DNA of 29,936 nucleotides from JANWLD01 sp035700225. GTDB lineage: Bacteria > Patescibacteriota > Saccharimonadia > Saccharimonadales > 2-12-FULL-41-12. The translations under genes and the position numbers were made by a program. The notes under the pieces were generated by a model. That model worked only from the letters and a program-made list of their open reading frames with translations. It made no database searches and was not told where the DNA came from. How positions within the stretch are numbered: the stretch's first letter is position 1; each line of letters begins with the position of its first letter. The DNA lies in the NCBI GenBank assembly GCA_035700225.1, contig DASSOT010000028.1, forward strand, positions 1 to 29,936, given 5' to 3'. Of the stretch, positions 6,217 to 13,392 are shown piece after piece.

Positions 6217-7005
6217 ATGATTTCAGAAACACTTGTCGTTTATCATAGATGCGGAGGCAAAACACTAGGCTATCCACCAAACACCTTATTGACAGCTCAG
6301 TGGGCTAAAAATCATGGTGCTAAGGCTATCGAATATGATGTCGCCATCGCAAAAGATGGTAATGATTTCAAAGTCTTTGTTATAGAGCCTAAGCTACTAA
6401 ACGATGCAGGGCTAGATATTAATGACTTAAATTGGGAAGATGTACTGAAAATTGATACGGGTAATGATAAATTTGGCAGGCAACCAGTTACAACTCTTGA
6501 AGAAATGCTCAAAACAATAGACTCTGGCCATGTTGCTCATCAAATACAAATCAAAGGACAGCATCCGGCTACAGTTGAAGAGGTGCTGAAAAGAACAGAA
6601 AAGGCTAAGGACTACATTATTACCGCTTTTGATAGGAATGTAATAAAAGAAATTAAAAACCTTAATAATAGTGTTCGGGTGGGCTGGTTAGTAAAACCTG
6701 CTCAAGAAGCAGGGGATGAAGCAGGTGTAGACCTAACTGCAAAGCTAGTAGCAGAGTCAGGTGCATTAAAACCGTATTCTGATATGGAAATAGACGAAAT
6801 ATTAAAAACAGCTAGTGAAGACCAAGTTGATATTGTTCTCCTCTGCGGACCAAGAATAAAAGAAAAATCGTTAATAGATAGGGTAAAAAAATCAGGCTTT
6901 CAAATAGGGGCTTGGGGCGTTGCCACTAATATAGATTTAGCAATACGACTTATTGATTTAGGGCTTGATAGATTCACGCTAGATAATCCGGAACAACTCA
7001 ATTAA
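6217..7005 (+). CDS. Glycerophosphodiester phosphodiesterase-fold protein, active site altered
   Basis: The protein is 262 aa. The layout matches the GDPD TIM barrel: His10-Arg11 (HRCGG), then PPNTLLTA, the pair Glu39-x-Asp41 (IEYDV) and the closing segment RFTLDNPEQL. Several residues the family keeps for metal binding and catalysis differ. The E of the PENT motif is Pro21, the second catalytic His (usually IHDP) is Glu57 in VIEP, and the EIK strand reads QIK. The protein may be inactive or act on another substrate. The gene is visibly more AT-rich than its neighbours, with mostly A/T third codon positions, which suggests transfer. It has its own leaderless promoter and a 12-nt gap to the gltX promoter. 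Confidence 0.72.
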   Translation: MISETLVVYHRCGGKTLGYPPNTLLTAQWAKNHGAKAIEYDVAIAKDGNDFKVFVIEPKLLNDAGLDINDLNWEDVLKIDTGNDKFGRQPVTTLEEMLKTIDSGHVAHQIQIKGQHPATVEEVLKRTEKAKDYIITAFDRNVIKEIKNLNNSVRVGWLVKPAQEAGDEAGVDLTAKLVAESGALKPYSDMEIDEILKTASEDQVDIVLLCGPRIKEKSLIDRVKKSGFQIGAWGVATNIDLAIRLIDLGLDRFTLDNPEQLN

Positions 7006-7013
7006 CCAAATGT

Positions 7014-7022
7014 TGGTAGAAT
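7014..7022 (+). promoter_or_regulatory. Extended -10 promoter (TGgTAGAAT), leaderless gltX
   Basis: It ends 7 nt before ATG 7030, with no Shine-Dalgarno. Confidence 0.7.
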
Positions 7023-7029
7023 AAAAGTC

Positions 7030-8460
7030 ATGAGTTCAAAAGTGAGAACGCGTTTTGCGCCGAGTCCGACAGGTTTTTTGCATGTCGGCGGCATGCGCAC
7101 GGCTCTTTTCGCCTGGCTGGTGGCCAAGCAGGGCGGGGGACAGTTCATCCTGCGCATAGAGGACACCGACCAAAAGCGCAAAGTAGAAGGCGCAGAAGAA
7201 CATATCGTAGAATGCCTAGCGTGGTTGGGGTTGATACCCGATGAGGGTAATAAAGAAAGAATCCGTCAAAGCGAGCGGGTAAAAAACGGCATCTATCAAA
7301 ACTGGGCTGAGAAACTGATTGAATCCGGCAGGGCATATGCCGATCCGTACAGCCCCGAGCAAGTGCAGGAATTTCGCGCTCAAGCCCAGGCCGATAAAAA
7401 ACCTTTCCTCTACCGCAACCACCGCCCGGATAATCCGCCGCAGTGGGAGCCCGGATTGCCTCTGCGCTTCAAATCCGAGCCAAAAGAGTATGTCACTCAT
7501 GACGCTGTCATGGGCGATATTAAGACCGGTCCGGAAGTAGTTGATGATTTCATACTGATAAAAGCCGATGGCTTTCCTACATACAACTTCGCGCATATAG
7601 TGGATGACACCGACATGGAAATCAGCCACGTCATACGCGGGCAGGAGTTCATAGCATCCTTGCCGAACTATCGCAACCTGTACGAAGCTCTGGGTATAGA
7701 ACCGCCGATATTCGCAACCGTGCCGCACATAATGAACGAGCAGGGCAACAAGAAACTTTCCAAACGGGACGGCGCCAAAGACATACTGGATTATCGCAGT
7801 GAAGGCTATCTGCCTGAGACCATGACAAGCTTTCTGGCTACGCTCGGTTGGAATGACGGCACAGAGCAGGAAATCTTTACCGTAGACGAACTGGTTAAAA
7901 AATTCAGCCTGGACAGAGTACAAAAAAGCGGCGCGCGTTTTGATGAACGCCGCCTGCTTTGGACCAACGGCCACTTCATCCGCGAAATGGAATTAAGCGA
8001 ACTTTATAAGAAAGTAGCCGGTTTCTGGCCGAAAACGGCGGATAAATATGATGATGACTATAAGAAAAAGGTGCTTTCGCTGGTCCAAGAAAGGTTGAAA
8101 TACTTCGCTGAGCTTCCGGAGCTTTCCAGCTTTTTCTTTGAGGAACCCCCTGTAGACAAAAACCTGATTGAAAACCACAAGAAGCTCAAGCAATATGACA
8201 AATCACAACTGAAGGAAATGTTGGAAACGACCAAGACGAAGCTGGAAGGCATCCGAAACTTCAAGGCGGATGCAATACAGAAGGCGCTGAACGAACTTCT
8301 AGAACAAACGGGCGAAAAGCCGATAGTGCTCTTCAGCTTGATAAGAATAGCTGTGACGCAGGCTCCGGCCAGCCCCGGCCTGGCCGAAACTTTGGAAGTG
8401 CTTTCAAAGGATGTTTGTATGCATAGAATCCACCGCCAAATCGCCGACTTTCAGGTGTAA
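7030..8460 (+). CDS. gltX: Glutamyl-tRNA synthetase
   Basis: The 476-aa length is normal for bacterial GluRS. The class I signatures are present: the HIGH-type motif as HVGG at residues 18-21 inside FAPSPTGFLHVGG, and the KMSKS-type motif KLSKR at 242-246. RIEDTD and the EFIASLPNY region complete the catalytic core, and a helical anticodon-binding domain follows after about residue 310. It charges tRNA with glutamate in the cytosol; a tRNA-Glu gene lies elsewhere in the window. Whether it also charges tRNA-Gln cannot be told without the rest of the genome. Confidence 0.97.
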   Translation: MSSKVRTRFAPSPTGFLHVGGMRTALFAWLVAKQGGGQFILRIEDTDQKRKVEGAEEHIVECLAWLGLIPDEGNKERIRQSERVKNGIYQNWAEKLIESGRAYADPYSPEQVQEFRAQAQADKKPFLYRNHRPDNPPQWEPGLPLRFKSEPKEYVTHDAVMGDIKTGPEVVDDFILIKADGFPTYNFAHIVDDTDMEISHVIRGQEFIASLPNYRNLYEALGIEPPIFATVPHIMNEQGNKKLSKRDGAKDILDYRSEGYLPETMTSFLATLGWNDGTEQEIFTVDELVKKFSLDRVQKSGARFDERRLLWTNGHFIREMELSELYKKVAGFWPKTADKYDDDYKKKVLSLVQERLKYFAELPELSSFFFEEPPVDKNLIENHKKLKQYDKSQLKEMLETTKTKLEGIRNFKADAIQKALNELLEQTGEKPIVLFSLIRIAVTQAPASPGLAETLEVLSKDVCMHRIHRQIADFQV

Positions 8461-8474
8461 AACTAGTAAAAATA

Positions 8475-8483
8475 TGGTATATT
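8475..8483 (+). promoter_or_regulatory. Extended -10 promoter (TGgTATATT), leaderless
   Basis: It ends 6 nt before ATG 8490 and probably drives the DUF3048, kinase and response-regulator operon. Confidence 0.7.
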
Positions 8484-8489
8484 TTCCTT

Positions 8490-9725
8490 ATGGTTGACGA
8501 CGGCAGTCCTCCGTCTGAGGACGAATATAAAAACGACCCAAAACAACCGGAAGAACCCCAGCCTGCGAAACAAAGCCAGGTTGATTCTTTAGTGATAAAC
8601 AAAATTGGCGGGATAACCGCAGGCCAGGCCAAGAATTCGCCAGGCATAAAGAAGACGGCGCATAAATTCCTCAGCCGGGGGTTGGACCTCTGGCCCAGTA
8701 CCAAGAACCAGAAGATTGCCGGGGGGTTCATAATAGCCGTGCTTTTGATAGGCGGTGTTACCGGCGTATACGCTCTTATGAAATCGCTGTCAAAAAGTCC
8801 CGAGCAACCGGCGCCCATAGTACAAAGGATAGAAAAAAGTACGGAGCCGTCCCGTCTTACCGGTGTAGAAATACCCAAGAAACTGAACAAACGGCCCGTC
8901 ACGGCAGTGATGATTGAAAACAGCCTTGATGCCCGCCCGCAGTCTGGGCTGAGCAAAGCTGGCATAGTCTTTGAGGCGATAGCCGAGGGCGGCATAACCC
9001 GGTTCAACGCACTATATCTGGAAGGCCAGCCGAATAGTCTGGGTCCGGTAAGGTCGGTCAGGCCGTACTATATAGATTTATTCCTGCCGTTTGACGCGGC
9101 TATAGCCCATGCCGGCGGCAGTGGGGAAGGACTGGCGAAGATAGTCCGATTGCATGTCAAAGACCTGGATTATCTGAGGGGCACTAACGCATACCACCGT
9201 ATAAGCCAGCGCTACGCGCCGCACAATCTTTACACCTCTATGAAAGCCTTGGACAAAGCCAGCAAAGCCAAGGGATTCTTCAAGACAGGTAAATTCACCA
9301 GCTGGCTCCGCAAGGAAGAAGACCCTGCTAAAAAGCCTAAGGTCACGAGTATTGATTTCACCCTTTCCGGCCTTTTATATAATGTGCACTATACCTACGA
9401 CGCCAAAGACAATCGCTACAAACGAAGGGAAGGCGGAGCGAAACATATAGACGCGTCTACGAACAAACAGCTTGCCCCGAAAGTAGTGGTAGCTCTGGTC
9501 ATGCATTATTCGCACAACGGCGAATATTCAGTCTACAGAACCAAAGGTAAAGGAACGATGTTCGTGTTCCAGGACGGCAGAGTGCAGAAGGGCGTTTGGA
9601 AGAAAAAGGGCAGTAGGTCGCAATTCAAATTCCTGGACCAAAACGGCAATGAGCTCGCGCTCAACCCGGGCCAGACCTGGGTGACACTTCTCGATAGTAT
9701 AAATTCGCTAAAGTACGGACATTAA
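8490..9725 (+). CDS. DUF3048 (YerB-like) membrane-anchored protein
   Basis: The protein is 411 aa. A hydrophilic cytoplasmic tail (about 75 aa) is followed by a membrane helix (about 73-93, GGFIIAVLLIGGVTGVYAL) and an extracellular DUF3048 domain. Its hallmarks are visible: RPVTAVMIENSLDARPQSGL, GGITRFNALYL, LGPVRSVRPYYIDL, AHAGGSG and, in the C-terminal half, VVVALVMHYSHN and GQTWVTLLD. The molecular role of the family is not established; Bacillus YerB is a lipoprotein, whereas this protein has an N-terminal helix. It is followed after 10 nt by a histidine kinase, so it may be sensed by, or act with, that kinase. Confidence 0.88.
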   Translation: MVDDGSPPSEDEYKNDPKQPEEPQPAKQSQVDSLVINKIGGITAGQAKNSPGIKKTAHKFLSRGLDLWPSTKNQKIAGGFIIAVLLIGGVTGVYALMKSLSKSPEQPAPIVQRIEKSTEPSRLTGVEIPKKLNKRPVTAVMIENSLDARPQSGLSKAGIVFEAIAEGGITRFNALYLEGQPNSLGPVRSVRPYYIDLFLPFDAAIAHAGGSGEGLAKIVRLHVKDLDYLRGTNAYHRISQRYAPHNLYTSMKALDKASKAKGFFKTGKFTSWLRKEEDPAKKPKVTSIDFTLSGLLYNVHYTYDAKDNRYKRREGGAKHIDASTNKQLAPKVVVALVMHYSHNGEYSVYRTKGKGTMFVFQDGRVQKGVWKKKGSRSQFKFLDQNGNELALNPGQTWVTLLDSINSLKYGH

Positions 9726-9735
9726 GCAGGGAGAT

Positions 9736-11265
9736 ATGGGTGGACCCGGTTTTCTAGAAAAGGCTCAAAAATCAATAAACACATATGTTGTCAGCTGGTT
9801 TTTTGCCAGCGGTCTTTTACTTATAGGCGTATGGTGGTCTGCTGATAAATGGTTGCCGGATAAACCGCTTATGACTCTCGGCTTGCTCGTGGGCACATGG
9901 TTCATACTCTCACTGCTTATCGGGTCGTTTGTGGCCAGACAGGTCAATAAACCGCTCACGGCTCTCTCGCACGCAATAATGCACGTTTCACCATCGCCTT
10001 TGCCTATACCGGCTCCGGACCTGGAGAAGCTAAGTCTGGCCAAAGAACTGATAACCAATCTGACCAGGCAGGTTTATGATTATGCCTCCAGAGCCGACAT
10101 ACCGCCCTCTGCGAACAGCCCCGTGGCCATGACCATCCAGCAACTTCCGATATGTGTCATGGGTATAGACGAAGAAGCGAATATAGTCTTTGCAAACCCG
10201 AAAACACAGGAATATGCGAACACACAGGAAAATCTCGTAGGGAAAAATCTATACAACCAGTTCGACATTCTTTTCAAAAATGACATTACTTTGGAGGAGT
10301 GGATAGAACAATGCCGCACAAAAAGCGTGACTGCGCAGAAAATATGGCACGGCGTAAGGATGACGACCTACGGCGAAGAAAACCGATACTGCGATTTGGG
10401 CGCCAGCTACGTCAAGCAGGCGGATGGTAACAAGACGGAAGTAGTCCTGACCGCATTTGATGAAACGGAAAACTATGGCGGAGAGAACAAAGAGCTCAGC
10501 TTCATAGCGCTAGCCGTGCACGAACTACGCACACCCCTGACCATACTCAAGGGCTACATAGAGGTCTTTGAGGACGAACTGGGAAAGAATCTAAATCCGG
10601 AGATGCAGGATTTCATGCAGAAGATGCAAGCCGCGGCGGAAAACCTGACTGCCTTCGTGGGCAACATACTCAATGTCGCACGGATAGAAGAAAATCAACT
10701 CAGCCTGCGGCTTACCGAAGAAGACTGGAAAAACACGCTCAACGGCATAGTCAACAATATGCAGATGCGCGCCAAGGTCCACGGAAAAGTCATAGAGCTG
10801 ACCGTCCCGGACGGCTTGCCGCCGGTCGGTATAGACAGGGTCAGCATAGCCGAAGTGGTCATAAATCTGCTGGATAATGCCATAAAATACAGCCCGCACG
10901 ACAAAAAGCTCATAAAAGTCAACGTAGCCATGACCAAGGACGGCCTGGTAGAAACCACCGTCGAGGATTTCGGCGTAGGCATACCCGAAACCGTGATGCC
11001 ACACTTGTTCGAAAAGTATTCGCGCAACCACCGCAACAGGTCATACATAGCCGGTACCGGTCTGGGGCTATACCTTAGTAAGGCTCTGGTCAACGCCCAT
11101 GGCGGTAATATCTGGGTCCGCTCAAAAGAGAGCCAGGGCACAATTTTCGGTTTCACCATACTTCCATACTCACAGCTTGCCGACGAAGACAAGAATGGCG
11201 ATAATAAAGGCATAGTCCGCAGTGCTCACGGCTGGATAAAAAACCATTCCTTGAGCAGGCAATGA
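9736..11265 (+). CDS. Membrane histidine kinase with PAS domain
   Basis: The protein is 509 aa. Two membrane helices (about 17-37 and 44-66) leave only a very short external loop. A HAMP-like linker (ARQVNKPLTALSHAI) and a PAS-like domain (about 130-250) follow, then the HisKA dimerisation helix with phospho-acceptor His262 in AVHELRTP. The HATPase domain shows the N box NLLDNAIKYS, the G1 box DFGVGIPE and the G2 box GTGLGLYLSK. All catalytic boxes are intact. The GGGAG sequence 4-5 nt before ATG 9736 supports internal translation in an operon. The near-absent outer loop suggests it senses the membrane, the DUF3048 protein or a cytoplasmic signal. Confidence 0.93.
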   Translation: MGGPGFLEKAQKSINTYVVSWFFASGLLLIGVWWSADKWLPDKPLMTLGLLVGTWFILSLLIGSFVARQVNKPLTALSHAIMHVSPSPLPIPAPDLEKLSLAKELITNLTRQVYDYASRADIPPSANSPVAMTIQQLPICVMGIDEEANIVFANPKTQEYANTQENLVGKNLYNQFDILFKNDITLEEWIEQCRTKSVTAQKIWHGVRMTTYGEENRYCDLGASYVKQADGNKTEVVLTAFDETENYGGENKELSFIALAVHELRTPLTILKGYIEVFEDELGKNLNPEMQDFMQKMQAAAENLTAFVGNILNVARIEENQLSLRLTEEDWKNTLNGIVNNMQMRAKVHGKVIELTVPDGLPPVGIDRVSIAEVVINLLDNAIKYSPHDKKLIKVNVAMTKDGLVETTVEDFGVGIPETVMPHLFEKYSRNHRNRSYIAGTGLGLYLSKALVNAHGGNIWVRSKESQGTIFGFTILPYSQLADEDKNGDNKGIVRSAHGWIKNHSLSRQ

Positions 11266-11281
11266 GAGGATTACTCCATAT

Positions 11282-11671
11282 ATGACACAGATTGCAGATA
11301 CACCGATAAAGGTACTATGCGTAGAGGACGAACAGTTCATCAGCGAACTTTACAACCGCGCCCTCAAAAAAGAAGGGTATGAAGTACGCATAGTAAGAAG
11401 CGGCGCAGAAGGTTACGAGCTGGCAAAGACAGGCAGTTTCGACGTCATGCTCTTAGACCTGATGATTCCGGACATGCTGGGAGTAGACGTTCTGCAAAAA
11501 CTCAGGCATGAAGTCCCGGACTTGCGCACCAAGATAATCATCACCACCAACCTGGAAGAAAGCGACGAAGTCCGCCAAGACATAGAAAGACAGGCCGACG
11601 GATATCTGATAAAGGCCGAGATAACTCCCAAACAGCTCGTACAATTCTTAAACAACCTCCAAACAAGCTAG
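11282..11671 (+). CDS. Single-domain (CheY-like) response regulator
   Basis: The 129 aa form a receiver domain only. The acidic pocket is Glu15-Asp16, the phospho-acceptor is Asp59 (MLLDLMIP), the switch residue is Thr88/89 (IITTN) and the conserved Lys is Lys111 (YLIKAE). No output domain is attached, so phosphorylation must be read by protein contact. It starts 16 nt after the kinase stop, with AGAGGA upstream of ATG 11282, and is almost certainly its partner. Confidence 0.93.
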   Translation: MTQIADTPIKVLCVEDEQFISELYNRALKKEGYEVRIVRSGAEGYELAKTGSFDVMLLDLMIPDMLGVDVLQKLRHEVPDLRTKIIITTNLEESDEVRQDIERQADGYLIKAEITPKQLVQFLNNLQTS

Positions 11672-11679
11672 ATATTTTG

Positions 11680-11685
11680 TATAAT
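11680..11685 (+). promoter_or_regulatory. -10 box (TATAAT) for the Y-polymerase operon
   Basis: This consensus TATAAT lies 8 nt after the response-regulator stop. It predicts a start near 11691-11692 and a leader of about 140 nt, the longest in the window. Confidence 0.6.
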
Positions 11686-11690
11686 AAGGA

Positions 11691-11833
11691 CAGGACGCAT
11701 ACCACGGTCCCTGCGTATCCTTATCTAAACAACTATTCCTTTAGGGAGTGAGCGTCTACAACGGTCGCCAAGACTCCACCGAGGAAACCTTCAGTCCAAA
11801 ACCCGTTGACCAACTAAAAGAGGTTGTTTAGAT
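11691..11833 (+). ncRNA. Structured 5' leader, candidate cis-regulatory RNA
   Basis: The leader begins with a hairpin (CAGGAC with GTCC-CTG, 11691-11713; ACGCA with TGCGT is an alternative). A perfect 12-bp helix then pairs 11722-11733 (TATCTAAACAAC) with 11823-11834, so its 3' strand ends on the A of the start codon and abuts the AAGAGG ribosome site (11818-11823). Inside are CAACGG/CCGTTG (11759-11764 with 11803-11808), GACT/AGTC (11772-11775 with 11793-11796) and a small AGG-AAA-CCT loop. GGAGT (11745-11749) could instead pair with ACTCC (11773-11777), a mutually exclusive fold. I do not recognise it as a known riboswitch class. Confidence 0.55.
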
Positions 11834-12103
11834 ATGAATTTTGTAGAGATAAATAAAAGAGTAGAGGTAATAACCCGGTTCAAAGCCCGCGGAGAACCGG
11901 CGTATCTGGTGATGCCGGCGAAAATGCGCTACAGAGGCGAGGATATTACTTTTACGGAGCTGGGCTTGCGCCACCCTACTAAAAAAGGGCAGAGAATGAT
12001 ACATGTCTTTGATATGAGCGATGGCACAAATGATTACCGCCTGGAATTCGACGCAGAAGCGCTCACCTGGACGCTTGCGACGATAATCGAAGGCGAATCA
12101 TGA
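11834..12103 (+). CDS. Small protein co-encoded with Y-family polymerase
   Basis: The 89-aa protein is soluble, with no membrane segment. The C-terminal half has a clear pattern of aromatic and acidic residues (MIHVFDMSDGTNDYRLEFDAEALTWTL). Its stop overlaps the ATG of the polymerase by 4 nt (ATGA), so the two are translationally coupled. The arrangement recalls the YolD-UvrX pairs of Firmicutes, where a small protein precedes a Y-family polymerase, but I see no convincing sequence match to YolD. A role as accessory or regulatory partner of the polymerase is inference from position. Confidence 0.8.
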   Translation: MNFVEINKRVEVITRFKARGEPAYLVMPAKMRYRGEDITFTELGLRHPTKKGQRMIHVFDMSDGTNDYRLEFDAEALTWTLATIIEGES

Positions 12104-13392
12104 AGACTCAACGGGCCCAAAGTCTGAGGTGGGGTAGTTTACCCATCTCTAAGGAACCGCCCCTGATAATGCATATAGACCTCAACAGCGCCTTCGCCAT
12201 GACCGAACAGCAGGCCAGGCCTAGCTTACGCGACAAACCGCTCGGCATGACCAACCGTATTTCTAAAAACTGCTGTATCATCGCCGCCAGCTATGAGGCA
12301 AAGAACCGCGGGGTCAAGGTAGGCATGGGGCTGGTGCAGGCGAGGGAAATAATCCCTGAGCTGATAATACTGGAAACAGACCCGCCGAAATACTTATACG
12401 TGCATCAGAAGCTGGCCCGGATAATGAAAAGCTACTCGCCCGATGTAAAGATGAAAAGTATAGACGAGGGCATCATCGACTTTCACGGAACCAGGAATTT
12501 CATAAATGACCGTCCGCTGGAAGAAATAGCACATGAGATAAAGTCGCTCCTGAAAAGCGAGCTGGGCCGGTGGGTAAAGGTTAATATCGGCATAGGCCCC
12601 AACCGCTTTTTAGCCAAGCTGGCCGCCAACCTGCACAAGCCGGATGGGCTGGACATAATCGACCATAACAATCTTTTGCAGGTTTACGACTCATTGGAGC
12701 TTACCGACCTGCCGGGAATCGCGCGGCACTATGAAGCGCGGCTGAATGCCGCAGGGATATTCACGCCGCTGGACTTCATAAACACTCCGGCCGACACCTT
12801 AAGGCACTCCGTATTTCACAGCGTAGTAGCCGAGGAATGGTACCAGCGCCTGCGCGGCTACGAAGTAGATGACGAGCCGACCAGACTGGGGCAGGTGGGG
12901 AGGCAATTCGCGCTGGATAAGCGCACCAATGACGATAAGGAGCTCCTGCCGCGCTTTCACTACCTGTGCGAAACCACCGGCAAGAAACTCCGATTCAACG
13001 GTGCGGACGCGCGGGGGATTATTGTCTGGGCCGGACTTGCTACGGGCGAACGCTGGCATGCTCGCAGGACCTGGCGGACCAGCTTTTATACGGATAAGGA
13101 AATATACGAGCGGGCGCTTTATCTTTTCAACAAGCGTCCTCGCCATTCGCCTCTGACCATAATGGGCATAACGTGTTATAACCTAAGCCCGACTACGCGC
13201 GGCCAGCCCAGCCTATTCGACGAGGTAAATAGGGAAGAGAGGCTGACCGAAGCCGTGGACGAGCTGAACGAACGCTACGGCAACTTCGTCATCCATTCGC
13301 TTAATACGCTAGGCGGCAAGCGCATAGTCAAGCAGAAGATACCGTTCACCGGCACCCGCTACCTGGACCTGCTTTTCAAAGATGGAGCTTAG
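12100..13392 (+). CDS. Y-family translesion DNA polymerase (UmuC/UvrX/DinB-like)
   Basis: The protein is 430 aa. The catalytic metal ligands are Asp27 (HIDLNSAFA) and Asp122-Glu123 (KSIDEGIID). Phe32 occupies the steric-gate position, and the second DinB Asp is Asn29, as in the UmuC type. The thumb helix-hairpin-helix region (LTDLPGIARHYEARLNAAGI) and a little-finger domain follow. QPSLF at 369-373 is an excellent beta-clamp binding motif. The enzyme copies damaged DNA. It lacks about 20 residues of canonical N-terminal sequence but carries a short leader (MKTQRAQSLRWGSLP) before the first strand. The gene ends convergently with transketolase, overlapping by 4 nt. Confidence 0.93.
   Translation: MKTQRAQSLRWGSLPISKEPPLIMHIDLNSAFAMTEQQARPSLRDKPLGMTNRISKNCCIIAASYEAKNRGVKVGMGLVQAREIIPELIILETDPPKYLYVHQKLARIMKSYSPDVKMKSIDEGIIDFHGTRNFINDRPLEEIAHEIKSLLKSELGRWVKVNIGIGPNRFLAKLAANLHKPDGLDIIDHNNLLQVYDSLELTDLPGIARHYEARLNAAGIFTPLDFINTPADTLRHSVFHSVVAEEWYQRLRGYEVDDEPTRLGQVGRQFALDKRTNDDKELLPRFHYLCETTGKKLRFNGADARGIIVWAGLATGERWHARRTWRTSFYTDKEIYERALYLFNKRPRHSPLTIMGITCYNLSPTTRGQPSLFDEVNREERLTEAVDELNERYGNFVIHSLNTLGGKRIVKQKIPFTGTRYLDLLFKDGA

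Noticed and set aside
7216..7974. 252-codon minus-strand frame
   Set aside because: It lies wholly inside gltX on the opposite strand. The gltX motifs settle the coding strand.
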